Shown one piece after another: positions 25,572 to 33,283 of a stretch of 64,000 bases of DNA. Each line of letters begins with the position of its first letter. Positions within the stretch are counted from its first letter, which is position 1. A program made the translations under genes and the position numbers. This DNA is from Gemmatimonadota bacterium (GTDB lineage Bacteria > Latescibacterota > UBA2968 > UBA8231), in contig VXOR01000074.1 in the NCBI GenBank assembly GCA_009840005.1, forward strand, positions 1 to 64,000, given 5' to 3'. The notes beneath the pieces are model-generated. The model saw only the letters and a list, made by a program, of their open reading frames with translations, searched no databases and was not told where the DNA came from.

Positions 25572-26039
25572 TCAAGCTCCCTCTTTGGTGCGAGCTATGC
25601 GCTCGGGATCCGGTGGCAAATTGTAGATGTCTTCAGGGAATTGATCGGTGAGAAAGCGGATGACCTCGTGTTGGGGCAAATTTCCCTTTATGCGGCCGTT
25701 TTTATCTACAATCGGCACGTTGCGGTAATCGCCAGCATTCATCAGCCGCAGGGCACTGCTAATCGGCTGCTGAGCATCCAAGCTATGCGGATCGCAGGTC
25801 ATTAATTCGGCCACCGGCCGCGTCCACGTCGCCGGCTGGTCCGTTACCTTGGTGAGCACATCGCGCTCGGTAAAAATTCCCACCAAGCGACCATCCTCTT
25901 CCACCAGCACGGCGCTGACGTGTTGGTGGCGCATTTTCTTGAGTACGTCAAGCACCGACTCCTGCGGCCCGCACAGGGCATACCCGTCCAAGTCCAGATG
26001 GCCGATGACTTCTTCTTGTAACTTCTGCACGACCTTCAT
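25572..26039 (-). CDS. Tandem CBS-domain protein
   Basis: A 155-residue protein consisting of two CBS domains (about residues 20-75 and 80-140). The segments GRLVGIFTERDVLTKV and NAGDYRNVPIVDKNGRIKGNLPQHEVI are typical. Start ATG 26039 is chosen because AAGGGG lies upstream; an ATG at 26081 would add an Arg-rich tail. It is upstream of korA by 48 bases on the same strand, and together with the Zn-ribbon CBS gene it brackets korAB. It probably binds adenine nucleotides and modulates the oxidoreductase. A short stem-loop covers the region of its RBS. Confidence 0.88.
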   Translation of the reverse strand: MKVVQKLQEEVIGHLDLDGYALCGPQESVLDVLKKMRHQHVSAVLVEEDGRLVGIFTERDVLTKVTDQPATWTRPVAELMTCDPHSLDAQQPISSALRLMNAGDYRNVPIVDKNGRIKGNLPQHEVIRFLTDQFPEDIYNLPPDPERIARTKEGA

Positions 26040-26045
26040 TAGAAA

Positions 26046-26061
26046 GCCCCTTTTTCGGGGC
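26046..26061 (-). promoter_or_regulatory. Short stem-loop at the RBS of the CBS gene
   Basis: On the minus strand GCCCC-GAAAAA-GGGGC forms a 5-bp GC stem with a 6-base loop. Its 3' arm includes the GGGG that would serve as Shine-Dalgarno for the ATG at 26039. It could dampen or thermally gate translation. The case rests on position alone. Confidence 0.3.
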
Positions 26062-26169
26062 CTAGATACCGCATTATTCACCTCGTTTACTCAATTATCT
26101 ATATCAAAATTAAGATAGATAGGAGCGATATATCCCGCAAGGTAATATGTCGCAACGAGGTTGCGATCT

Positions 26170-28299
26170 TTACTGTGCCAAATCCACCACCCAATCCGCA
26201 GCCGCCCGCACCATTGGATGCTCGTCGGCGACAACGACCGTGTTCCCCCGCTCCACTAACTCCCGCAAGACCCCAACCATTGCACGCACATCTTCTGGGT
26301 GGTCGCCGCTAGCCGGGTCGTCAATTAGCACCCAAGTGCGCCGGGAGGTCCGCGTCGATTCGAGCGCCAGCCGCAGCCGTAACCACTCCCCCCGCTCCAG
26401 CCTTTGCATCTCCTGCCCCCAAAACAGGTAGCCGAGGCCGCAGTCGATAGCTGCCTCCAGGCGCGGGCGAATTGGATCGTATCGGGCAAAGTGGGCACAA
26501 GCCTGTTCCAAGGTCATGCTCAACACATCGGCGATGCTCGCACCGCGCAGAGTTACCTCGCAGGTTTCGTCGCGGTACCTACGGCCTTCGCAAGTGGTGC
26601 ACACCAGCGCTATATCCTCCAGAAACTCCAAATCGAAGTAACATTGGCCTCGGCCCTCGCAACTCGGACAACGACCTCCTGGTCGGTCCAACAGGAAGGT
26701 GTCCCGGTCCCAGCCACGCGCCGTCGCGGCCGGCGATGCAGCATATAAATCGGCCACGCGCTCGAAAAGGCCCAACCCTTCCAAAACCGTAGCCTTTCCG
26801 CTTGGGGCTTCTACCGTTACAACGCGGCTGTTCCTCGGCATACCCGTAGCGGCGTATTCGACGGACCGCCCCTTGAGTACCGGCAGCAAAACTTCGTGCA
26901 GCAAGCGGGTTTTTCCGCTGCCGGAAGGCCCACATACGCAGGTCAACTTCCCGTGCGGCAGTTCAAGGGCAAGCGACCCCACCACACCCTCTCCGCGAAT
27001 GGCCAACGCGGGCTTAACTTGCTCGGCGACCCGTTCTTCATCCGTTTCATTCCGCTCTATTTCAACCGCCCCCCCTACCTGCACCTGCCCTCCTGCAAAC
27101 GTCCAAACTTCGTCTGCAACCGCCACGAGTTCAGGCGTATGATCCAACAACAGCGCGGTATTGCCGCCAGCGACCAGCCGACGCAGCCCCGCCGAGACCG
27201 CATCCAGCATCCCACCTGCCAATTGGCTGCCCAAATCTTCCAAAATGTAGAGAATGCCCGTCAGGCCACTGCTGAGACAGGACGCCAATTGCAGGCGCTG
27301 CCATTCGCCAGCCGCCAGCGATTCGAGCCGACGGCGCAACGGCAGGTGCCCCAGCCCCAAGCCGCAGGCCCCGGCAAGCGCAGTCTCTACTTTGGCCTGC
27401 CCTTGGCTCTTTTGACTAGCCCCGGCCAGCCAATCGCGCAACGAGCCGAGGGGAGCTTCCATCAGCTCGTTCATAGTGCGACCGTGCAAGGTCACTTGAC
27501 CAGCCAAGGATTGGCCCGCGCCGAAGTCCGTTGTGGCTAGCGGTTCGTACTGACGACCACATTCGCCACAGGTCGGCTGCTGGTTCAAGTGCATCATCTC
27601 GCTGGTCCCATCCACCCAAACCACTGTCTGCCCCGACGAAATAGAGCGGCTCACGCGCACGGCTTCTAAAAAGCGCACGCTGGCATTCGGGTTGGGCACC
27701 AAGCGGTCCACTACGACGTGTACCTCACTTTCGTCGCTTGGCAATGCTGGCCCGTCGCCTTCCAGTCGCTGAACCTGGCCGTCGATTGCGACCCGGGTAA
27801 ACCCGGCCTGCACGAGTTGTTGCCACATCCCCTCGTTCCGCAGAGCCAACGGGGCCAGCACCAAACAGCGGGTGTCTGGATGGACGCGGGCGACCTCGCG
27901 CTCGACCTCATCAGCCGCATAGCTGTGACAGCGACCGCCGCATTCGAGGCAGCGCATCTGTCCCTCTTCCAGCATGATCTGCGCTAAAATCCCGTCTAGC
28001 TGCAAGTAGTCTCCGACCGTGCGTCCGCGACGCAGTGTCCCCAAGTAAATGACTGGCGGCAAGCCCGAGATCTCGTCCATATCCGCACGCGCCGTCCCGC
28101 TGACGCTTTCGCGTTCGGTGGGGGACAGAGCCTGCATATAGCGCCGGCGGCTCTCCGCGTACAGGATGTCTAAGGCCATGGCGCGGCGGCCGCTGCTACT
28201 GCGGCCGGTAAAGCAAATAATCTGGCCCAACGGCAAGTCCATATCGACATTGGCCAGACCGCCCGCTCGGGCACCGCGCACACAGAGGGTAGCGTTCAA
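26170..28299 (-). CDS. Divergent UvrA-like ABC ATPase with a degenerate first nucleotide site
   Basis: A 709-residue relative of excinuclease subunit A (UvrA usually has about 940). The N-terminus LCVRGARAGGLANVDMDLP and DILYAESRRRYMQALS are UvrA-like. The first Walker A reads GRSSSGRR (residues 32-39) in place of GxSGSGKS, so Lys is Arg. The second, CGPSGSGKT (about 455-463), is intact. Signatures are altered (LAAGEWQR, LERGEWLR for LSGGExQR), as are the Walker B regions (YILEDL, VLIDDPASG). The CxxC zinc module CPSCEGRG...CTTCEGRR is kept. It starts at TTG 28299, overlapping the upstream stop as TTGA. It is unlikely to replace UvrA; a modified or regulatory DNA-binding ATPase is more probable. 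Confidence 0.82.
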   Translation of the reverse strand: MNATLCVRGARAGGLANVDMDLPLGQIICFTGRSSSGRRAMALDILYAESRRRYMQALSPTERESVSGTARADMDEISGLPPVIYLGTLRRGRTVGDYLQLDGILAQIMLEEGQMRCLECGGRCHSYAADEVEREVARVHPDTRCLVLAPLALRNEGMWQQLVQAGFTRVAIDGQVQRLEGDGPALPSDESEVHVVVDRLVPNPNASVRFLEAVRVSRSISSGQTVVWVDGTSEMMHLNQQPTCGECGRQYEPLATTDFGAGQSLAGQVTLHGRTMNELMEAPLGSLRDWLAGASQKSQGQAKVETALAGACGLGLGHLPLRRRLESLAAGEWQRLQLASCLSSGLTGILYILEDLGSQLAGGMLDAVSAGLRRLVAGGNTALLLDHTPELVAVADEVWTFAGGQVQVGGAVEIERNETDEERVAEQVKPALAIRGEGVVGSLALELPHGKLTCVCGPSGSGKTRLLHEVLLPVLKGRSVEYAATGMPRNSRVVTVEAPSGKATVLEGLGLFERVADLYAASPAATARGWDRDTFLLDRPGGRCPSCEGRGQCYFDLEFLEDIALVCTTCEGRRYRDETCEVTLRGASIADVLSMTLEQACAHFARYDPIRPRLEAAIDCGLGYLFWGQEMQRLERGEWLRLRLALESTRTSRRTWVLIDDPASGDHPEDVRAMVGVLRELVERGNTVVVADEHPMVRAAADWVVDLAQ

Positions 28300-30236
28300 G
28301 GGGTTGCCTGCGTCATGGAATCGATTTTCGCCTGTAAGCGCACGTCGTCGGGGTTGTGCGTGCGCAAAAATGCCCAGTGGGCTTCTGCTTCGCGGCCTCG
28401 CCTCAAGCGCAACAGCACTTCCCCGCGCCGATAGTGCGCTTGGGCGTGGTTGGGGTCGAGTTCGAGTGCTTGGGCAAAGGCATCGGCCGCGGCTTGGGCA
28501 TCGGCCTGCTTGGCATACACCAAGCCGAGATTGAAATGCGCTCGGGCGTAGCTGGCGTCGAGCGCGAGGGCCTTGTGGAAATGTGCGGCGGCCTCGCTCA
28601 ATTGACCAAGGCGATAATAGCACAGACCGAGGTTGTTGTGCAGACCGGGCGAGGGCTGGGCGCGGCTAAAGGCCGCAATCGCCGCCTCGTACTCCCCCGC
28701 GCCGAATAGCCCTAATCCGCGTTGGATGTCCGAATCGCCGCCTTCTTGTTGCGCCAACACAGCCGCTAGACCAGAGGCGGCGGGCGCAAAGGATGGGTCA
28801 ATGCGCAGCGCCTCGCGGAACATGTTCTCAGCCGCGACCCAATTTTTCCGGCGTTGGTACAAGGCTCCGAAGTTGTAGTAATCGACCCGTTTGCGAGTCA
28901 GCCGCTCGGCCCCGGCGTCTCGATAATTGATCGGTAGCGCGACTAAGGCCACCAACAGGCACGCCCCTAGCAAGCGGCGATGCGCCCCGCCCGTCGCCCA
29001 AGCCGCGGCGCTGGCAAGCCAGCAAGCGGCGTAGAGCAAAATCACTGGCACGACGGGCAAGCGATATTCCGAGGACGTGAAAAACAGCAGGCACGCGGCC
29101 AAATAGCTCGCCAAATACAAATCCAGCAGGGACGGGCGGCGACTGGTGGCCCAACCCACGACCGCCAGTGGGGCTACTATCCCCCACCCCAAAACGTACC
29201 AATTCAACAGGGGAACAAAGTCCCGCGCCAAATACAGACTCAGGTTGTTTTGTACCTCGACCCCGTTCCAGAACATGTAGAGTTTGCGGCCTTGCAGCGC
29301 CAGATACGCGAGGGGATTTTCCACGGCAAAGCGCAAGCCGACCCCAAGCCAGTATCTGGAGGCTTGGGCCGGGGTCAGTTCCCGGCCCGTGCGCACCTCG
29401 GCCTCGCGGATAAACGCCTCGCGCTCCAAATCCGGCTCGGCGCTGGGCAGGAAATCGACCTGCGCGTAGATGCCGTTGGCCTCGGGGTGGTTACCCACGT
29501 AGAAATTCATCCCAGCCGAGGACGTGGTCAGCAGCCACTCCCCGCCGACGAGGTAATTGCGGCAAGCCACCGCGCCGACTACGAGGCCGCAGCCCACGAC
29601 TACCACCACCCAATGCCACCAACCGCGGCGGCCCCCCTGCGCGACAAACCAGCCCGCGACTGCCGTGACAAACAGCAGGACCATGGGCCGCGCCGTAGCC
29701 GAAAGCCCCAACAGCAGGCCCGCGGCCAACAGCCACCGCGCTGCACCTTGCGCGTGCGCCAAGCAACACAAAGCCGCGAGATTTAAAAAGGTAATCGGCG
29801 CGGCGGTCAGCAGCGCCCCGTCGTAGAACACATACGGCTGGTAGATCGCCGCCATGCCCGCGGCCAACAGACCAATTTGCGCGCTCCACAATTTCCGGCC
29901 CAGTGCGTAGATCAAATAGCAACTACCCGTCCCCAGCGCCGCCTGCACCAAGCCAACCCACCAGTATTCAGCTCCCAACAGCGCGTAAATGGCGGCCAAA
30001 AAATAGGAGTAAAACGGATTCATAAAGAAAGGCTGATCGCCCAGCCAATCGCCCGCGACAATGGCCCGGGCCCGGCGGTCGTAGAACTCAGAGTCAATCA
30101 GGAGCACGTCGAAGAGCGGCGTGTCAACCGCTTGGTAGAGATAGGCTAGGCGCACGCCGAGAGCGGCGATTAGAATCACCCAGAGGATGGCTCCTCCCCG
30201 ACTTAATTGTGCCGCGCCAATACCGATGGTTCGCAT
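28296..30236 (-). CDS. GT-C-type membrane glycosyltransferase-like protein with C-terminal TPR repeats
   Basis: A 646-residue inner-membrane protein. The N-terminal half has about ten TM helices and the extracytoplasmic DSEFYDRRARAIVAGDW loop of the PMT/ArnT-like GT-C superfamily, which use polyprenyl-phosphate sugars. The C-terminal 200 residues are TPR repeats, for example FGALYQRRKNWVAAENMFREAL, NNLGLCYYRLGQLSEAAAHF and NLGLVYAKQADAQAAADAFAQAL. Its stop overlaps the TTG start of the UvrA-like gene by one base pair step (TTGA). A similar GT-C gene lies 3 kb away across the restriction-modification gene. The acceptor is unknown; glycan or protein glycosylation is possible. Confidence 0.85.
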   Translation of the reverse strand: MRTIGIGAAQLSRGGAILWVILIAALGVRLAYLYQAVDTPLFDVLLIDSEFYDRRARAIVAGDWLGDQPFFMNPFYSYFLAAIYALLGAEYWWVGLVQAALGTGSCYLIYALGRKLWSAQIGLLAAGMAAIYQPYVFYDGALLTAAPITFLNLAALCCLAHAQGAARWLLAAGLLLGLSATARPMVLLFVTAVAGWFVAQGGRRGWWHWVVVVVGCGLVVGAVACRNYLVGGEWLLTTSSAGMNFYVGNHPEANGIYAQVDFLPSAEPDLEREAFIREAEVRTGRELTPAQASRYWLGVGLRFAVENPLAYLALQGRKLYMFWNGVEVQNNLSLYLARDFVPLLNWYVLGWGIVAPLAVVGWATSRRPSLLDLYLASYLAACLLFFTSSEYRLPVVPVILLYAACWLASAAAWATGGAHRRLLGACLLVALVALPINYRDAGAERLTRKRVDYYNFGALYQRRKNWVAAENMFREALRIDPSFAPAASGLAAVLAQQEGGDSDIQRGLGLFGAGEYEAAIAAFSRAQPSPGLHNNLGLCYYRLGQLSEAAAHFHKALALDASYARAHFNLGLVYAKQADAQAAADAFAQALELDPNHAQAHYRRGEVLLRLRRGREAEAHWAFLRTHNPDDVRLQAKIDSMTQATP

Positions 30237-30352
30237 ACTACCAATATAGCCGGAATCCCCGGTGCCGGCATGGCTCCCGCTCCCTTGACTTGGCCGCTGC
30301 GCTGTCTCAAGCTATGGCCTTGTTCGTACCGCAAACAAAAGGCCCTGTTTAC

Positions 30353-33133
30353 ATGCGATTGTCTTGGAATGAAATTCGCGCTCGCGCCGCTACATTTGCC
30401 CAAGACTGGAAAGACGCAGGCTATGAGAAAGGACAGACTCAGCTTTTCTACCGCGATTTTTTCGATGTCTTTGGCATGCCGGTGCGCCGGGTTGCCGCGT
30501 TTGAGGAACCCGTTAAACTGCTCGGTGATAAGCGCGGCTTTATCGACTTGTTTTGGAAGGGAGTACTGCTCGTCGAGCAGAAAAGCGCTGGCCGCGATCT
30601 CACCAAGGCCAAGACCCAAGCCCTCTCCTATTTCCCCGGCCTCAAGGATGCCGACCTGCCGCGCTATATTCTGCTGAGCGACTTTGCGACGTTTGAGCTA
30701 TACGACCTCGACGAAGACGAAAGCGTCGCCTTTGCCCTCGCCGACCTGCCCAATCACGTCGAAAAGTTCGGCTTCATCTTGGGCGTACAGAAGCGGACCT
30801 TCCGCGACCAAGACCCGGTCAACATTAAGGCGTCCGAGCGCGTCGGCGACTTGCACGACGCGCTGGCTGCCTCCGGCTACACCGGCCACGACTTAGAGCA
30901 ATTCCTCGTCCGCATCGTATTCTGCTTCTTTGCCGACGACACCGGCATTTTCGAGCCACGCGACATTTTCCTCGACCTGTTGGAAAACCGGACGCGGGAA
31001 GACGGCTTCGACCTCGGCGGCTGGCTGGCGCAATTGTTCCAAGTGCTCAACACGTCCGAAGACCGTCGATCCAAAAATCTCGACGAAGACCTCGCTCGCT
31101 TCCCCTATGTCAACGGCGACCTGTTCCGCGACCCGTTGCTCATTCCGTCGTTTGATTCCGCCATGCGCCAGCGGCTCATCGACGCTTGCCACTTCAATTG
31201 GTCCGACATCTCCCCGGCAATTTTTGGCTCGCTCTTTCAGTCGGTGATGGACAAGGACGAGCGCCGCGCTCAGGGCGCACACTACACCACCGAACAGAAC
31301 ATTCTCAAGGTCATTGAGCCGCTGTTCCTCGACGAGTTGCGAGCGGAGTTTAGCCGCCTCCAGTCGCGCCGCGACAACCGCCGTATTCCCGAACTCATTG
31401 CCTTTCAGCAACGGCTTGGCACCTTGCGCTTTTTGGATCCGGCTTGTGGCTGCGGCAATTTTCTTATCATCGCCTATCGTGAGTTACGGGCGTTGGAAAT
31501 CGAGGTACTAAAGGAAATCCGTCCGCACGGCCAGCTCGACGTTTTAGCCGAATTGCTTTCGGTCGTCGATGTGGATCAGTTTTACGGCATTGAGTTGGGG
31601 GAGTTTCCGGCACACATCGCCGAGGTAGCGCTGTGGATGATGGATCACATTATGAACAACCGGCTGAGCTTGGAGTTCGGCCAGACGTACACGCGCATTC
31701 CGCTGGAGAAGTCGCCGCATATCCAGCACGGTGATGCGCTGGAAACGGACTGGAGCGAACTGTTGCCGCCGGAGGAATGTTCGTACGTACTCGGCAATCC
31801 GCCGTTTGTGGGCGCGAAATTCCAATCGCCCGAGCAGCGCGAACAGGTGCGCCGCATCGCTGCACTGGGCAAAAGCGGCGGTACGCTCGACTACGTCACC
31901 GCCTGGTTTATCAAGGCTGGCGAATACGTGCAGCAGAGCGCGGCGCGGATCGGCTTTGTGGCGACCAATTCCATCACGCAAGGCGAGCAGGTAGCACAAC
32001 TCTGGCCGATCTTGTTCGACCGCTGCAAGCTGGACATCGCCTTTGCCCACCGCACTTTTGCTTGGGGATCGGACGCACGCGGCATGGCGCACGTTCACGT
32101 TGTCATTATCGGATTGAGCAAACGGGATGATGCGCCGCGAGAGAAGCGGCTGTTTTCCTACGATGCGCCCAAAGGCGACCCGCAAGAGAGCAAACACGTA
32201 GCCCTCTCGCCCTATCTGTTCGATACCGGTGGACTGGCCGATTCGCGGATTGCGGTAAAGGAATCGGCCCGGCCTCTGAATGGGCTGCCGTCCTTATTGA
32301 GTGGCTCGCAACCTATTGATGACGGGAACTACATTTTCGACGCGGACCAACGGGTCGCGTTTTTAATGGAAGAGCCAGCAGCCGAGAAGTTTATGCGCCC
32401 TTACATCGGCGCACGGGAGCACATTCAAGGGGGAGAGCGCTGGATTTTGGCCCTTCAGGATGCCAGTCCAACCGACCTCAAGGCGATGCCGAGAGTCGTT
32501 GAGCGGATGCAGGCCGTAAAGGCGTACAGGGCAAAGAGCAAACGCAAAAGCACTCTCGCCATTGCTGACTACCCGACGCAATACAATGTCAACGTCATTC
32601 CGACCGCACCGTTTTTGGTCGTGCCGGAAGTGAGTTCCGAACGGCGGGATTACATCCCCATTGCGTGGCTGGAGCCACCAGTGATTCCGAGCAATAAGAT
32701 ACGCATACTCCCTAACGCCACACTTTGGCAGTTTGGACTTCTCACATCTACAATGCACATGGCATGGGTCAGGAATATCGGTGGGCGGCTCAAAAGCGAC
32801 TTTTCATACGGAATCGGAATCATTTATAACACCTTCCCCCTACCCCTCATTCCCGCAGAACGCCTACAACGCCTCACGCCTCACGCCGACGCCGTCCTCG
32901 CCGCCCGCGCCAACCATCGCGACGCAACGCTGGCCTACCTCTACGATCCCGACCTAATGCCCGCCGACCTCCGCAAAGCACACCAAGCCCTCGACCGCGC
33001 CGTCGATAGACTCTACCGCCGCAGCGGCTTCACCACCGAGCGCGAGCGCGTCGAACATCTATTTGGACTGTACGAAAAAATGCTGGTGCCGCTGATGGCC
33101 AAGGGTAAGCCGAAGCGACGACGGAGGGGGTAG
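30353..33133 (+). CDS. MmeI-like type IIL/IIG restriction-modification enzyme (nuclease and methyltransferase in one chain)
   Basis: A 926-residue protein, close to MmeI (919). The start ATG 30353 (MRLSWNEIRARAATFAQDW) matches the family; an upstream GTG-type start at 30209 would overlap the divergent gene. The N-terminal nuclease domain keeps D65-x9-E75-Q-K77, the D-X9-EXK motif. After a helical spacer come SAM motif I LDPACGCGNFL (about 361-371) and motif IV GNPPFVG (about 481-487), which indicate N6-adenine methylation. A target-recognition region (about 640-850) and a C-terminal helical segment follow. It would methylate one strand and cut about two turns away. Its isolation between two GT-C genes suggests acquisition. 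All catalytic motifs are intact. Confidence 0.9.
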   Translation: MRLSWNEIRARAATFAQDWKDAGYEKGQTQLFYRDFFDVFGMPVRRVAAFEEPVKLLGDKRGFIDLFWKGVLLVEQKSAGRDLTKAKTQALSYFPGLKDADLPRYILLSDFATFELYDLDEDESVAFALADLPNHVEKFGFILGVQKRTFRDQDPVNIKASERVGDLHDALAASGYTGHDLEQFLVRIVFCFFADDTGIFEPRDIFLDLLENRTREDGFDLGGWLAQLFQVLNTSEDRRSKNLDEDLARFPYVNGDLFRDPLLIPSFDSAMRQRLIDACHFNWSDISPAIFGSLFQSVMDKDERRAQGAHYTTEQNILKVIEPLFLDELRAEFSRLQSRRDNRRIPELIAFQQRLGTLRFLDPACGCGNFLIIAYRELRALEIEVLKEIRPHGQLDVLAELLSVVDVDQFYGIELGEFPAHIAEVALWMMDHIMNNRLSLEFGQTYTRIPLEKSPHIQHGDALETDWSELLPPEECSYVLGNPPFVGAKFQSPEQREQVRRIAALGKSGGTLDYVTAWFIKAGEYVQQSAARIGFVATNSITQGEQVAQLWPILFDRCKLDIAFAHRTFAWGSDARGMAHVHVVIIGLSKRDDAPREKRLFSYDAPKGDPQESKHVALSPYLFDTGGLADSRIAVKESARPLNGLPSLLSGSQPIDDGNYIFDADQRVAFLMEEPAAEKFMRPYIGAREHIQGGERWILALQDASPTDLKAMPRVVERMQAVKAYRAKSKRKSTLAIADYPTQYNVNVIPTAPFLVVPEVSSERRDYIPIAWLEPPVIPSNKIRILPNATLWQFGLLTSTMHMAWVRNIGGRLKSDFSYGIGIIYNTFPLPLIPAERLQRLTPHADAVLAARANHRDATLAYLYDPDLMPADLRKAHQALDRAVDRLYRRSGFTTERERVEHLFGLYEKMLVPLMAKGKPKRRRRG

Positions 33134-33139
33134 GGAAAG

Positions 33140-33197
33140 GGATCCGCCGTGAACGGCATCCTATTCTTGACGTTCAGGATGTTTTTCACGGGGGTCC
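33140..33197. repeat. Inverted repeat between convergent genes, possible bidirectional terminator or scar
   Basis: An outer arm from GGATCC at 33140 through CCGTGAA (33147-33153) pairs with TTCACGG (33185-33191) and GGTCC to 33197. An inner arm, GCATCCT, pairs with AGGATGT. There is no T-run directly after the stem on either strand, so termination is uncertain. It lies 7 bases after the stop of the restriction-modification gene. Confidence 0.5.
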
Positions 33198-33283
33198 TCC
33201 TTTGGCATAAAAAAAAAGGTAGAGATAGCACCATATCGCGTCGTTCCGACATCGGACGCCATAGTCTCTAGTGCTGAAGCAGT

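Noticed and set aside
28300..28623. N-terminal extension of the UvrA-like protein (about 108 Arg/Pro-rich residues)
   Set aside because: The extension lies inside the upstream GT-C/TPR gene in another frame and has shadow composition. UvrA homology begins at LCVRGAR, just after the TTG.
30209..30352. N-terminal extension of the restriction-modification gene to 30209
   Set aside because: The extra 48 residues do not resemble MmeI, and the segment overlaps the start of the divergent GT-C gene. The ATG at 30353 matches the family N-terminus.
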